Shown here in pieces: positions 46,582-54,864 of a DNA stretch of 64,000 nt. The DNA lies in NCBI GenBank assembly GCA_900107365.1, contig FNPS01000009.1:186001-250000 (forward strand), written 5' to 3'. Within the stretch, counting starts at the first letter, position 1; each line of letters opens with the position of its first letter. Position numbers and translations under genes: made by a program. The notes below the pieces were generated by a model. The model saw only the letters and a program-made list of their open reading frames with translations, searched no databases and was not told the DNA's origin. The stretch comes from Flavobacterium aquidurense (GTDB taxonomy: Bacteria; Bacteroidota; Bacteroidia; Flavobacteriales; Flavobacteriaceae).

Positions 46582-47121
46582 CCTGTTGTTGCTATTCTTT
46601 ATCCACCCAACAGTTTTCAAATTTTCTATTTTCGGATAAATATCATCAGCGGTATTTGGTATTCGGTCACTTCCAGAAGAAAAGAGTATATATTTTTCTC
46701 CAACCTTTTTGTAATTATAATTACTATTCTTAAGTTCCGATTGGGTTGGATCTTCTGTATAAATAATTACATTTGGCTTTTCCATTTGTTTTAAATTGTC
46801 CGGATAATTTCCTTTTTGAAGCTTATAATATTCAATGTCTTTCACTAACGCATTTAACTGAAATTGGGCAATCTTTTCCCAACCTTTTTTTCCAGCGTCT
46901 GAAGAGAAACCGACAAAAAATAGTGCAGAATATACTATTACAGTAAAAAGCATACAAGCTATTCCAATCCTCGTAAGTTTTCGGTCTTTATATCTAAATA
47001 TTCCATAAAGTGTAAGTCCTAATCCAACGAAAAAGCCGACAAGGGGGAATAAGCCTAAATACCCTAATTTGTATGGAGGTGTTGTATTCTTAATGTTATT
47101 TATATTTTGAATGTTTTCCAT
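46579..47121 (-). CDS. Cassette 10: membrane protein with GspG-like C-terminal domain
   Basis: A 180-aa protein with two hydrophobic helices (YLGLFPLVGFFVGLGLTLYGIF and IGIACMLFTVIVYSALFFVGF). The soluble end, IEYYKLQKGNYPDNLKQM...YKKVGEKYILFSSGSDRIPNTADDI, resembles the pseudopilin GspG C-terminal domain (Y-P...L...S-x-G-x-D). It lacks a pseudopilin leader, so a secretion role is doubtful. Its stop overlaps the TAAC box. Confidence 0.55.
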   Translation of the reverse strand: MENIQNINNIKNTTPPYKLGYLGLFPLVGFFVGLGLTLYGIFRYKDRKLTRIGIACMLFTVIVYSALFFVGFSSDAGKKGWEKIAQFQLNALVKDIEYYKLQKGNYPDNLKQMEKPNVIIYTEDPTQSELKNSNYNYKKVGEKYILFSSGSDRIPNTADDIYPKIENLKTVGWIKNSNNR

Positions 47122-47149
47122 TTAAGTTGAATTCGTTTGCAATAACAGG

Positions 47150-47274
47150 TAACGTTCTGGTGCTACAGCGGGTTTGGGACTAAATTAATCCCTATTTTCG
47201 GATTTGCCAAATCATCCCAAATAAAAACCATTTTTCATTAAGCCAACTGCCCAAATCCGTTGTAGTGGCTGTTG
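47150..47274 (-). repeat. attC-like site 9 (type A)
   Basis: TAAC 47150-47153, GTTG 47271-47274; shortest type A (125 bp). Confidence 0.8.
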
Positions 47275-47287
47275 GCAGTAGTTTTTT

Positions 47288-48169
47288 TTAGTATATAAAT
47301 GTTGCTTTTGGCATTTTAGTTTCAAAGTCCATAATTATTTTTTTATCAATTTTGTCAGCATCTATTGTAATTGATTTTAGTCGTTTCATTTTAAGTAAAC
47401 TATTCGGAAGATTAGTCAATTCGTTTTCGTATAAGTTTAAATCTTCTAAATTTTCTAGTAATGAAATTTCACTTGGCAGTTCTTTGAGATTATTCCCGCC
47501 TAAATAGATTGTCTTAAGCCTTTTGCATTTTGAAAGCTCCAAAATAATGTTTTTAATGTCGATTTTCTCTTGGTTGATGTAGCCGAATGTTTCTAAATTA
47601 TTTAGTTTGTCAAATTTTAGGTTTAAAATCTTAATTGGATTATTTCCTAAGCGTAGTTGTTTGAGATTTTTAAATCGATGAATTTTTGATAAGTTGGTTG
47701 TAAAGTCAAATTCAAACATACTAGTTAAGGTGAGTTCTTCAATGTTTACATTCTTTTCATAAAATGCCTCTGGAAAAGTCCTAATGTCATTCCACCAAAT
47801 ATCTAACACTTTAAGTTTTTTAAGTTTAGTGATTTCAATTGGGAATGTTTTAAAATCATTCATTCCAATATTTAAAATTTGTAGGTTTTGCAGTTCTTCT
47901 AAATGGTTAAGTTCTGTTAGGTTATTTAAAGAAACATTTAATTCTTGAAGATTAGAGAGTTTGAAGATTATTTTCGGGATTGTTTTCAGATCTTTTTCTG
48001 ATAAATCAACACGATAAACCAATTCTAGATTTTTTGGCAAACTATCTAAATTTTTAACTACTTTTTCATTTTGTAATTCACTTAGCGACATTATTTTTTC
48101 TTCTTGTTTTTTATTACAAGAAGTAAGTATAATTAGAAATAAAAATATTGTCGTTATTTGATTTTTCAT
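47288..48169 (-). CDS. Cassette 9: leucine-rich repeat lipoprotein
   Basis: A 293-aa lipoprotein (ILTSC, C18). From about residue 60 it has ten or so LRRs (LSNLQELNVSLNNLTELNHLEELQNLQILNIGMNDFKTFP is representative), ending with KMPKATFIY. Leucine-rich repeats bind proteins; surface or periplasmic location. It differs from the cytosolic LRR protein in cassette 30. Unit ends GTTGGCAGTA. Confidence 0.75.
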   Translation of the reverse strand: MKNQITTIFLFLIILTSCNKKQEEKIMSLSELQNEKVVKNLDSLPKNLELVYRVDLSEKDLKTIPKIIFKLSNLQELNVSLNNLTELNHLEELQNLQILNIGMNDFKTFPIEITKLKKLKVLDIWWNDIRTFPEAFYEKNVNIEELTLTSMFEFDFTTNLSKIHRFKNLKQLRLGNNPIKILNLKFDKLNNLETFGYINQEKIDIKNIILELSKCKRLKTIYLGGNNLKELPSEISLLENLEDLNLYENELTNLPNSLLKMKRLKSITIDADKIDKKIIMDFETKMPKATFIY

Positions 48170-48180
48170 AAAATTACTGC

Positions 48181-48307
48181 CAACGTTCTGGCGCTACACG
48201 AGGTTTGGGACTAATTTAAGCCCATTCTTCGGATTTGCCAAATCATCCCAAATACAAAACCAACTTTCCATTAAGCCAAATCCCCAAATTGCTTGTAGCG
48301 TGTGTTA
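48181..48307 (-). repeat. attC-like site 8 (hybrid of types A and B)
   Basis: First arm GCGCTACACGAGGTTTGGG is intermediate, the centre (cttcggatttgccaaatcat) is type A, and the second arm CCCAAATTGCTTGTAGCG is type B. Confidence 0.8.
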
Positions 48308-48320
48308 GCAGATGTTATTT

Positions 48321-49100
48321 TTATTTTAATTCATATCTAAATACCATATCGGAATTTACGTTTTTACCTCTTATTTGTGCAGGTTTCCAATTTTCTGTTT
48401 TTAAATATTTTTTGATTTCTTCTTTTAATTCTTTATCAAACTTGTGATTTGTTTGTAAATCATATATGAAATTAAAGTTTGCTATTGTTGCTTTTCCCTT
48501 TTTGTTAACATAAAATCGTATATCTACAAAGGCATAGGCTGAGTCATTAATATTTTTTCTGTTTTTATAATCTTTTGGGTAAGTTATTTTAGTTTCTACT
48601 TCTTTTTGTAATACATCACTAAATTCGTCTTGATAGTCACTTTTATCATTTGGATAGTTAGGACGTTTATCACAATTTGCATAATATAAAGTATCATTGG
48701 TAATGTTTTTAACATACAATTTATCAGAAACAGTTAATATAGAATCAATAAACTTTTCGCCATATTTTTCAATAATCTTTTCTTTCATAAAGGAACAATA
48801 ACAATGTGTTTGGTTTTCATCTACTAGGTCAGAAACCACAATACCTTTAAATTCAATGTTATTTTGTTTAAAGACTAAAGTAGCCTCTTTTTCCGAACGT
48901 AATCCGTGATATAATAGACCGCCCATCGTATGACAGTAAATTAATTTACCTTTTTTAATATCAACTTTTGCATTTTCGACATCTTTTAAACAAGTGGTGT
49001 CTTTTTTTGAAATATTATCAAATCTGCTTTTCTTATCCTTTTTTTCAAAATTACAAGAGACAAATAATATGCAAATTAATATTAGAAATATTTTCTTCAT
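48321..49100 (-). CDS. Cassette 8: lipoprotein with TonB-like C-terminal domain
   Basis: A 259-aa lipoprotein (LFVSC, C16). The last 70 residues, AYAFVDIRFYVNKKGKATIANFN...FDKELKEEIKKYLKTENWKPAQIRGKNVNSDMVFRYEL, resemble a TonB C-terminal domain (strand, G-x-V/A, helix, W-x-P-A...G). It lacks the transmembrane proline-rich part of TonB. Periplasmic binding role likely. Confidence 0.55.
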   Translation of the reverse strand: MKKIFLILICILFVSCNFEKKDKKSRFDNISKKDTTCLKDVENAKVDIKKGKLIYCHTMGGLLYHGLRSEKEATLVFKQNNIEFKGIVVSDLVDENQTHCYCSFMKEKIIEKYGEKFIDSILTVSDKLYVKNITNDTLYYANCDKRPNYPNDKSDYQDEFSDVLQKEVETKITYPKDYKNRKNINDSAYAFVDIRFYVNKKGKATIANFNFIYDLQTNHKFDKELKEEIKKYLKTENWKPAQIRGKNVNSDMVFRYELK

Positions 49101-49137
49101 AATTTAGATTTTTGTTGTTTTGCGCAATAATATCTGC

Positions 49138-49264
49138 TAACGTTCTGGTACTACAGCGGGTTTGGGACTAAATTAAGCCCATTCTTCGGATTTGCCAAAT
49201 CATCCCAAATACAAAACCATTTTCCCATTAAGCCAATTGCCCAAATCCGTTGTAGTAGCTGTTG
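49138..49264 (-). repeat. attC-like site 7 (type A)
   Basis: TAAC 49138-49141, GTTG 49261-49264; type A arms. Confidence 0.8.
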
Positions 49265-49292
49265 GCGGTAGCTCTTTTTAGCACAAATTTTG

Positions 49293-49844
49293 TCATTTTT
49301 CATTGTGTTGTTCTCTCAAAATTCTATCAACAATCTCTGTTGCTCGCTTATAAGTAATTCCTTTTTCTTGGTCAATAGTCAAGAGATGTTCTTCTTCAAT
49401 TGATTTAATTGCTGGAATTATTCCAACTTCTTGTTCTTTTGCAATTGTCTTTATGTTTAATGTATCTCCGTAGGTTGGAACTATAGTTTGTAACCAACCA
49501 AAATAGGGTTCTGCATTTATTCTGCTTGGGTCTTCCCATAAGTCTATTCGTTTCCCAAAGTTGTCTTCGCTTATTGAAATCCACACATTAAAAACTAAAT
49601 TTTCGGTATGGTCAATTATTGGAATTGTTATTCTTCCGCGATGAAAAAAATGTTGTTTGTCAACAACACACAAACTTTCTTTAAGTTCAATTCGTTGTTC
49701 GCGTTCGTCAGGAGGAACAGAAAAATAATAGTCGGGATATTCAGAACCAAAACAAAGCGGTAACTCATCGTAAGTCTCTCCACAACAAGAACATTTGTAA
49801 CTCGGTTTGCTTTTTCCTTTTTTCAAAAATGAGAATAATTTCAT
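49293..49844 (-). CDS. Cassette 7: DUF2199-family protein
   Basis: A 183-aa soluble protein with YKCSCCGETYDELPLCFGSEYPDYYFSVPPDER (Cys-rich start), LCVVDKQHFFHRGRITIPI and VWISISEDNFG...PYFGWL, the DUF2199 pattern. The family is often found as immunity or housekeeping accessory; the function is unknown. Likely zinc binding through the C-x2-C-C cluster. Confidence 0.75.
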   Translation of the reverse strand: MKLFSFLKKGKSKPSYKCSCCGETYDELPLCFGSEYPDYYFSVPPDEREQRIELKESLCVVDKQHFFHRGRITIPIIDHTENLVFNVWISISEDNFGKRIDLWEDPSRINAEPYFGWLQTIVPTYGDTLNIKTIAKEQEVGIIPAIKSIEEEHLLTIDQEKGITYKRATEIVDRILREQHNEK

Positions 49845-49880
49845 TTAATTAAATTTCGTTTTTTCTGTTAGAGTTACCGC

Positions 49881-50007
49881 CAACGTTCTGGTACTACAGC
49901 GGGTTTGGGACTAAATTAAGCCCAATATTCGGATTTGCCAAATCATCCCAAATTTAAAACCACCTTTCCATTAAGCCCAATGCCCAAATCCGTTGTAGTG
50001 GCTGTTA
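49881..50007 (-). repeat. attC-like site 6 (type A)
   Basis: CAAC 49881-49884, GTTA 50004-50007; type A arms. Confidence 0.8.
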
Positions 50008-50020
50008 TGCATAGTTGTTT

Positions 50021-50395
50021 TTATTCGGGTAGTTCATAAAATTTCTCTCCTTTGCGAATTTGGAAAATCAAAAAATCTGTAAATCTTTCACCAATTCCAA
50101 TGATAATTTGTATATCATTTATGTTCCATAATTCTGTTTTTCTTCCGTACGAAATTTTCGTTTGACTTGGTTCTCCAAAATGCTCTTTAAATAAAAGTGA
50201 ATTTTTTTCTGCAGTTAAATATATTGATTGCGCAGTTTCATTTTCTTCTTCAATATGCACGAATTCCAAAGTTCCATTTTTATTAAGATAATCATTTCTA
50301 ATAATTTTTACATTCATTTTTTGATTACCAAAACATAATTTACTTTGCCACTCTATAAATTCTCCGTTCTGACTTATTTCGGGATTGTCAATCAT
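50021..50395 (-). CDS. Cassette 6: hypothetical 124-aa protein
   Basis: Small soluble protein with a beta-rich pattern (FIEWQSKLCFGNQKMNVKIIRND, LEFVHIEEENETAQSIYL, IQIIIGIGERFTDFLIFQIRKG). No signal peptide. A possible extra short frame between 50396 and 50500 is not convincing. Family unknown. Confidence 0.45.
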   Translation of the reverse strand: MIDNPEISQNGEFIEWQSKLCFGNQKMNVKIIRNDYLNKNGTLEFVHIEEENETAQSIYLTAEKNSLLFKEHFGEPSQTKISYGRKTELWNINDIQIIIGIGERFTDFLIFQIRKGEKFYELPE

Positions 50396-50510
50396 TTTTA
50401 ATTGCTCAATACTTTCTCCCCAAGTAAGTATTTTTCAGTGTCTTCGAAATAGATTCCTTGGTCTAAACTAAAAGGCATTTTCATATAGTTCGGTCTTTTA
50501 CAATTATGCA

Positions 50511-50636
50511 TAACGTTCTCGCGCTACAAGCAGTTTGGGGTTAAATAAGCGTTATTTTTCGGATTTGCCAAATCTTCCAAATACAAAGCAATTTTTACAT
50601 TAAGCCAAATCCCCAAATTGCTTGTAGCGTGTGTTA
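50511..50636 (-). repeat. attC-like site 5 (type B)
   Basis: TAAC 50511-50514, GTTA 50633-50636; GCGCTACAAGCAGTTTGGG / CCCAAATTGCTTGTAGCG. Confidence 0.8.
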
Positions 50637-50644
50637 TAGAGCCT

Positions 50645-51079
50645 TTATTTTATACTGCTTGTTTCCATATCCAAAAGTCTAACTTCATTATTTACATAAG
50701 CAAAAACCATTTTAATTTTAAATTTACCATAACTTCTTTGACTTTCAGTTGTTACAACTTTCACGGAATCACTAGTCAAAATATTTTTAAAATCATTTGG
50801 AATTGGCCATTTCTCTTCTTTTACAATATTAATCTGGGTAAGTTTTGGAATTCCATATTTTTCTATGCCTTCTAAAACACTTTTTGTCATTGCATCAATG
50901 GCTTCGATGTTTTGAGAATTATTTTCAATTCCTAAATATTCGTTTTGTATTAATTCAAATTGATTTTTTTGTATTGCTTTGAGAATATATTCAGTTTTTT
51001 CAATTGGATTATTTGTTTTGTGAACCTTGTTAGAACATCCTAAAATTATAAGTGAAATAAATAAGATTTTAATTCTCAT
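50645..51079 (-). CDS. Cassette 5: lipoprotein
   Basis: A 144-aa lipoprotein (IILGC, C15), helical middle part (NIEAIDAMTKSVLEGIEKYG) and beta end. Family unknown. Its unit is the only one with C instead of G at position 11 of the terminal repeat. Confidence 0.5.
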   Translation of the reverse strand: MRIKILFISLIILGCSNKVHKTNNPIEKTEYILKAIQKNQFELIQNEYLGIENNSQNIEAIDAMTKSVLEGIEKYGIPKLTQINIVKEEKWPIPNDFKNILTSDSVKVVTTESQRSYGKFKIKMVFAYVNNEVRLLDMETSSIK

Positions 51080-51102
51080 GCTTTTTTTTTTTAAATGCTC
51101 TA

Positions 51103-51229
51103 TAACGTTCTGGTACTACAGCGGGTTTGGGACTAAATTAAGCCCATTCTTCGGATTTGCCAAATCATAACAAATACAAAAACATTTTACCATTAAGCCA
51201 ATTACCCAAATCCGTTGTAGTAGTTGTTG
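51103..51229 (-). repeat. attC-like site 4 (type A)
   Basis: TAAC 51103-51106, GTTG 51226-51229; type A arms, end GTAGTAGTTGTTG. Confidence 0.8.
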
Positions 51230-51239
51230 GGCGATGTTT

Positions 51240-52712
51240 TTATTTTTGAGCGTATTCACTAGCTATTCTACCTGAAATTAATCCTGCAACTGTCCCAAGT
51301 CCAGGCCACGTATTATCACCGGTTAGCCAAAAATTTTCTATTCCAATATCTTGTGGAATTGCATTGAGATTTGAGTTTTTAAGAGTTTGCTTAAATCCGC
51401 CAACACTTCCATTCGTTCTGTTTGTGAACTTTTGATATGACAAAGGAGTTCCTATTTCGTAAATAACTGCGTTTTTCCCAAGGTTTGGATAAACCTTTCT
51501 CGCACATTCAATTAAGTGTTGTCCAATATTTTGTTTTTTTATTTGATATTCTTTTTCAGATAAACTTAACCATTCTGATAGTTCGCAATGTGTTGAAATC
51601 ATTACAGAACGAAAGCCTGTTGGTGCAGAAATGTTATCGTCTTTTGCAGAAATAGAAATAAACATATTGTTTCCATTTCCTAATTTTGTTTCATAATCAA
51701 GTAACATTTGATGATGAGTTAAAATTTGATTTGCAACTTCCTCTTCTGGAATACCTAAAAAAATGACTACTGCACTTCCTTGATGGTTCTCATTCTTTGT
51801 TATAAATGATTGTAATTTATTTTTTATAGGATTAGGACAAATTTCATATGTCAAATCTATTGGTAAAGAACTTATAATTTTTTTAGATTTAAATTCCCCT
51901 TTATTTGTTGTTATAATCCAATTATCATTTTCCTTTTTGAAATCTAAAACCCTATTTCCTTTTTTTAATGTTCCTCCTATTTTTGAATAATGGTTTGATA
52001 AATAATTCCAAAAACTTTTCATTCCTCCGTCTGCTCTCATAAGTCCAGCACCTCTAATGGTAGTTCCTAACGCTGAATTAATAAATGGTGCTTTGTCAAT
52101 ACTACTATGAACTGTGTCTTCAATTAACATCGACAGCAATCCAATAAGTGGTTTGTCATTCTCTAAATTGTATTTTTTTAGTATATCAAGCATTGTTGAA
52201 TTGATGTATTTTGCCAAATACAAATTTTGGATTCCAATAGTTTTTATTATAATGTATAAATCCTTTGGATTGCGTATTGGTAACTTAATATTTTCTCTGC
52301 TTGCATTCCAAAACACTTTTGTTACCTTGTCCATAAGATTCCAAAATTTAATGTGTTTGTCAGTTGAGCCTAATTTGTCTAGACGTTCTTTATTCCATTT
52401 TTCAAAATCTCGGTAAAGTGTAACTTGTCTATCTGGAAGCCAAGCGACATAATCAATGTATTCTCCTTTTGGAAGTTCTAAACTTATGTCCCTGAAGAAA
52501 TTCCCACCAACTCCGTCTTCTACGAAATCTACCAAAGTAGTCGCTCCAACATCAAATGAAAAACCCTTTTTGGTAAAAAATCCTGCACATCCTCCCAACT
52601 GTCCATGAGATTCAAAAACAATTGTTTTATATCCTTTACTTTGTAGTCTTAATGCAGTAGAAAATCCAGAAATTCCTCCTCCGAAAATTGCTATGTCGTA
52701 ATCTTCAATCAT
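51240..52712 (-). CDS. Cassette 4: FAD-dependent oxidoreductase of the phytoene desaturase/carotenoid isomerase type
   Basis: A 490-aa enzyme. The N-terminal FAD-binding fold reads DIAIFGGGISGFSTALRLQ with G11, G13 and G16, then E34-S and GQLGGCAGFF. The C-terminal FAD contact is FWLTGDNTWPGLGTVAGLISGRIAS, the CrtI/CrtISO/retinol-saturase signature. It would desaturate, isomerise or saturate a polyene or related hydrophobic substrate at the membrane face. There is no neighbouring carotenoid gene, so the substrate is unknown. It is the largest single-gene cassette. Confidence 0.75.
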   Translation of the reverse strand: MIEDYDIAIFGGGISGFSTALRLQSKGYKTIVFESHGQLGGCAGFFTKKGFSFDVGATTLVDFVEDGVGGNFFRDISLELPKGEYIDYVAWLPDRQVTLYRDFEKWNKERLDKLGSTDKHIKFWNLMDKVTKVFWNASRENIKLPIRNPKDLYIIIKTIGIQNLYLAKYINSTMLDILKKYNLENDKPLIGLLSMLIEDTVHSSIDKAPFINSALGTTIRGAGLMRADGGMKSFWNYLSNHYSKIGGTLKKGNRVLDFKKENDNWIITTNKGEFKSKKIISSLPIDLTYEICPNPIKNKLQSFITKNENHQGSAVVIFLGIPEEEVANQILTHHQMLLDYETKLGNGNNMFISISAKDDNISAPTGFRSVMISTHCELSEWLSLSEKEYQIKKQNIGQHLIECARKVYPNLGKNAVIYEIGTPLSYQKFTNRTNGSVGGFKQTLKNSNLNAIPQDIGIENFWLTGDNTWPGLGTVAGLISGRIASEYAQK

Positions 52713-52751
52713 TTAGTTGTCAGTGGTGTATATGCGCGGTAAAATATCGCC

Positions 52752-52878
52752 CAACGTTCTGGCACTACAGCGGGTTTGGGACTAAATTAAGCCCTATTTT
52801 CGGATTTGCCAAATCATCCCAAATACAAAACCATTCTTCCATTAAGCCAAATGCCCAAATCCTTTGTAGTACCTGTTA
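52752..52878 (-). repeat. attC-like site 3 (type A, altered second arm)
   Basis: CAAC 52752-52755, GTTA 52875-52878; end reads CCTTTGTAGTACCTGTTA instead of CCGTTGTAGTAGCTGTTA. Confidence 0.8.
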
Positions 52879-52890
52879 GCGATAGTGCCT

Positions 52891-53445
52891 TTAGTTAACA
52901 ATATTTTTATAATTCTGTTCTTCTAATTTTCCAAATCGATAATAAGTTCTAAGTTCATCTGAAAACATTGTTATGTTTTCTGTTTTAGTCTGTAGAAAAA
53001 AATATTTTTGACATTCTCCACCTTTTTTATATATCTCAATATAATTTTTAACGCCATTTGATTTTTTACGTTCCCAAGCTTTTATATTACCATTAAATTT
53101 TCCGAGAAAATAAATACTTAAAATGCTTATTTTTTCAATATCGTAAATTGTGTAAACATCAAGATTACAAGTAATTTTATCGTTATCTATAATCAGGTAA
53201 CCACTATATTCTCCATTTGTGGTTTCACAAATAAAAAAATTGCTTATCATAAAAAAAAGTGAATATAGAAAAGTAATGATTACAAAAACAAATCCAAATA
53301 ATTCTAGATTCTCTTCATTTGAAGGAAAGTTAGATTTTGTAGAATAGATTAAAAACACAATTGAAAATAAAAGCAATAGAATTAGTAAACGCTTATCAAT
53401 CTTAAAAGAGTTGTTTGGAGTGTATATTCTGAGTTTCTTTTCCAT
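52891..53445 (-). CDS. Cassette 3: membrane protein with two transmembrane segments
   Basis: A 184-aa protein. Helices LLILLLLFSIVFLIYS and LFGFVFVIITFLYSLFFMISNFF, then a PH-like soluble region (YSGYLIIDNDKITCNLDVYTIYDIEKISIL). Similar layout to cassettes 17 and 26. Family unknown. Confidence 0.5.
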   Translation of the reverse strand: MEKKLRIYTPNNSFKIDKRLLILLLLFSIVFLIYSTKSNFPSNEENLELFGFVFVIITFLYSLFFMISNFFICETTNGEYSGYLIIDNDKITCNLDVYTIYDIEKISILSIYFLGKFNGNIKAWERKKSNGVKNYIEIYKKGGECQKYFFLQTKTENITMFSDELRTYYRFGKLEEQNYKNIVN

Positions 53446-53519
53446 TAGTGTTTTTAAAATTCAAAGTAGGCTTTGAGTTATGAATAGCTGAATTTTCTAG
53501 TTTTCCGTGGCATTATCGC

Positions 53520-53645
53520 TAACGTTCTGGCACTACAGCGGGTTTGGGACTAAATTAAGCCCATTCTTCGGATTTGCCAAATCTTCCAAATACAAAACCA
53601 TCTTTCCATTAAGCGAAATGCCCAAATCCGCTGTAGTGGCTGTTA
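53520..53645 (-). repeat. attC-like site 2 (type A)
   Basis: TAAC 53520-53523, GTTA 53642-53645; arms CACTACAGCGGGTTTGGG / CCCAAATCCGCTGTAGTG pair almost perfectly. Confidence 0.85.
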
Positions 53646-53655
53646 GGCGACGTTT

Positions 53656-54105
53656 TTATTTCCAGAATTGCCAAGGTTTTTTGTTACTCTTTTTCTGCCA
53701 CTCTTTAAAGCGTTTATCTATTACAAACCCTATTTTTTCGTAGTTTTCCCAACTGTTTTCATATTCATAAATACTATCTTGATTTGAATCTAAATTGTTT
53801 GCATAATCGCCAAAATATTTGTCAGATGAATAATAATCTTCGGTAAATTTTAGTCCTATTTCATTCAAATCTTCTGCCCAAAACTTTCCATCACAACATT
53901 TAATCAGGAAATCACGACCAGTAATTTTTTTGGCTTTTACATCTTCTAATAAGCTTGCAGATTCCGTCAAGTGAATCTCGCCAATTAAATTGTTTTCGAT
54001 AATCCAATTTAAATACATTCCGATATGAGTTCCTCCATTTTCAAGAGGAACATTTTCGGGAAAATCTTCTGTTTGATGCCAATCTATTCTGTCTATACTT
54101 GCCAT
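53656..54105 (-). CDS. Cassette 2: conserved cytosolic protein of the DRIDWH...GGTHIGMYLNW type
   Basis: A 149-aa soluble protein with RIDWHQTEDFPENVPLENGGTHIGMYLNW, a pattern seen in a family of short proteins often adjacent to immunity genes. Further on it has KKITGRDFLIKCCDGKFW and a Trp-rich C-terminus (KKPWQFWK). The function is unknown. Unit ends are GTTAGGCGACG, shared with cassette 17. Confidence 0.55.
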   Translation of the reverse strand: MASIDRIDWHQTEDFPENVPLENGGTHIGMYLNWIIENNLIGEIHLTESASLLEDVKAKKITGRDFLIKCCDGKFWAEDLNEIGLKFTEDYYSSDKYFGDYANNLDSNQDSIYEYENSWENYEKIGFVIDKRFKEWQKKSNKKPWQFWK

Positions 54106-54131
54106 TTATGATGGTTGTGTTAAATGTTGCC

Positions 54132-54259
54132 TAACGTCTTGCTACTACAGCGGGTTTGGGACTAAATTAAGTCCTATTTTCGGATTAGCCAAATCATCCC
54201 AAGTACAAAACCATCTTTCCATTAAGCCCAATTGCCCAAATCCGTTGTAGTGGCTGTTA
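54132..54259 (-). repeat. attC-like site 1 (type A)
   Basis: TAAC 54132-54135, GTTA 54256-54259; first arm CTACTACAGCGGGTTTGGG, second CCCAAATCCGTTGTAGTG. First repeat downstream of the recombinase. Confidence 0.85.
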
Positions 54260-54269
54260 GCTGTAGCCA

Positions 54270-54833
54270 TTATCGGTATTCATATTTTACAATTTCCAAA
54301 CGAAACTCCTTGAGTAATTTGTTGTAATTTTCAAGATTTTTTTTATCACTGTCGTAAACATCAATAACTAGGGTTGAATCAGTTTTAATCGCACCAAAAT
54401 TCTGTCCAGCATTTCCAGGAAAATCTTCTTTAATCTTACTTTTAATAAGCTGTGATAAGTAAATATTAATTGCTTTTTTCTGTTTGTCGGCTAATTTTAT
54501 TTCTTTGATTATATACGGTTGTTGAAATTCTGGCTTTCCATACAACTCTCCAATTTTATTACAATCTACTTTTGTTCTTTTATAATTGGCGTAGAATTGC
54601 TTGTCCTCTTTAGAAAATATTTCAAAACTTTCTTTATGTCCGCCCCATTCTCCACATTCATCAAAATTAGCGTAAAGAATTAATCTCGTTTTCGACCCAA
54701 AGGCACCAAGATCGGCTGGTCGAAAAAAATCTACATTGTCATTTTGGTTTAGTGTTACAGTATCATTTTTTTCCGTTTTCTTATTACAAGAAATCATCAT
54801 AATTGTAAATAATAACAAAAGGATATTTTTCAT
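54270..54833 (-). CDS. Cassette 1: lipoprotein
   Basis: A 187-aa lipoprotein (MMISC, C16). The mature part includes RLILYANFDECGEWGGHKESFEIF and a final helix (KKNLENYNKLLKEFRLEIV). Family unknown. It is the cassette nearest the recombinase, so it would be the most recently acquired and closest to any recombinase-side promoter. Its right end TACAGCTAAC matches GTTAGCTGTA at its attC-like site. Confidence 0.55.
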   Translation of the reverse strand: MKNILLLLFTIMMISCNKKTEKNDTVTLNQNDNVDFFRPADLGAFGSKTRLILYANFDECGEWGGHKESFEIFSKEDKQFYANYKRTKVDCNKIGELYGKPEFQQPYIIKEIKLADKQKKAINIYLSQLIKSKIKEDFPGNAGQNFGAIKTDSTLVIDVYDSDKKNLENYNKLLKEFRLEIVKYEYR

Positions 54834-54864
54834 TTTAGTTTCTTGATTTGTGGATGGTTACAGC

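Noticed and set aside
35534..53743. Plus-strand short reading frames beginning near repeats (peptides such as FWHYSGFGTKL)
   Set aside because: The same peptide appears wherever a type A repeat is read on the plus strand; these are translations of the repeat, not genes.
26064..54259. CRISPR array
   Set aside because: Repeats are regular but about 126 bp, palindromic with variable centres, and separated by complete genes of 300-2200 bp rather than short spacers; no cas genes.
26064..54259. Insertion sequences or transposon copies
   Set aside because: The repeats contain no transposase gene and are strictly spaced by single genes in one orientation with unit-specific ends, without target-site duplications.
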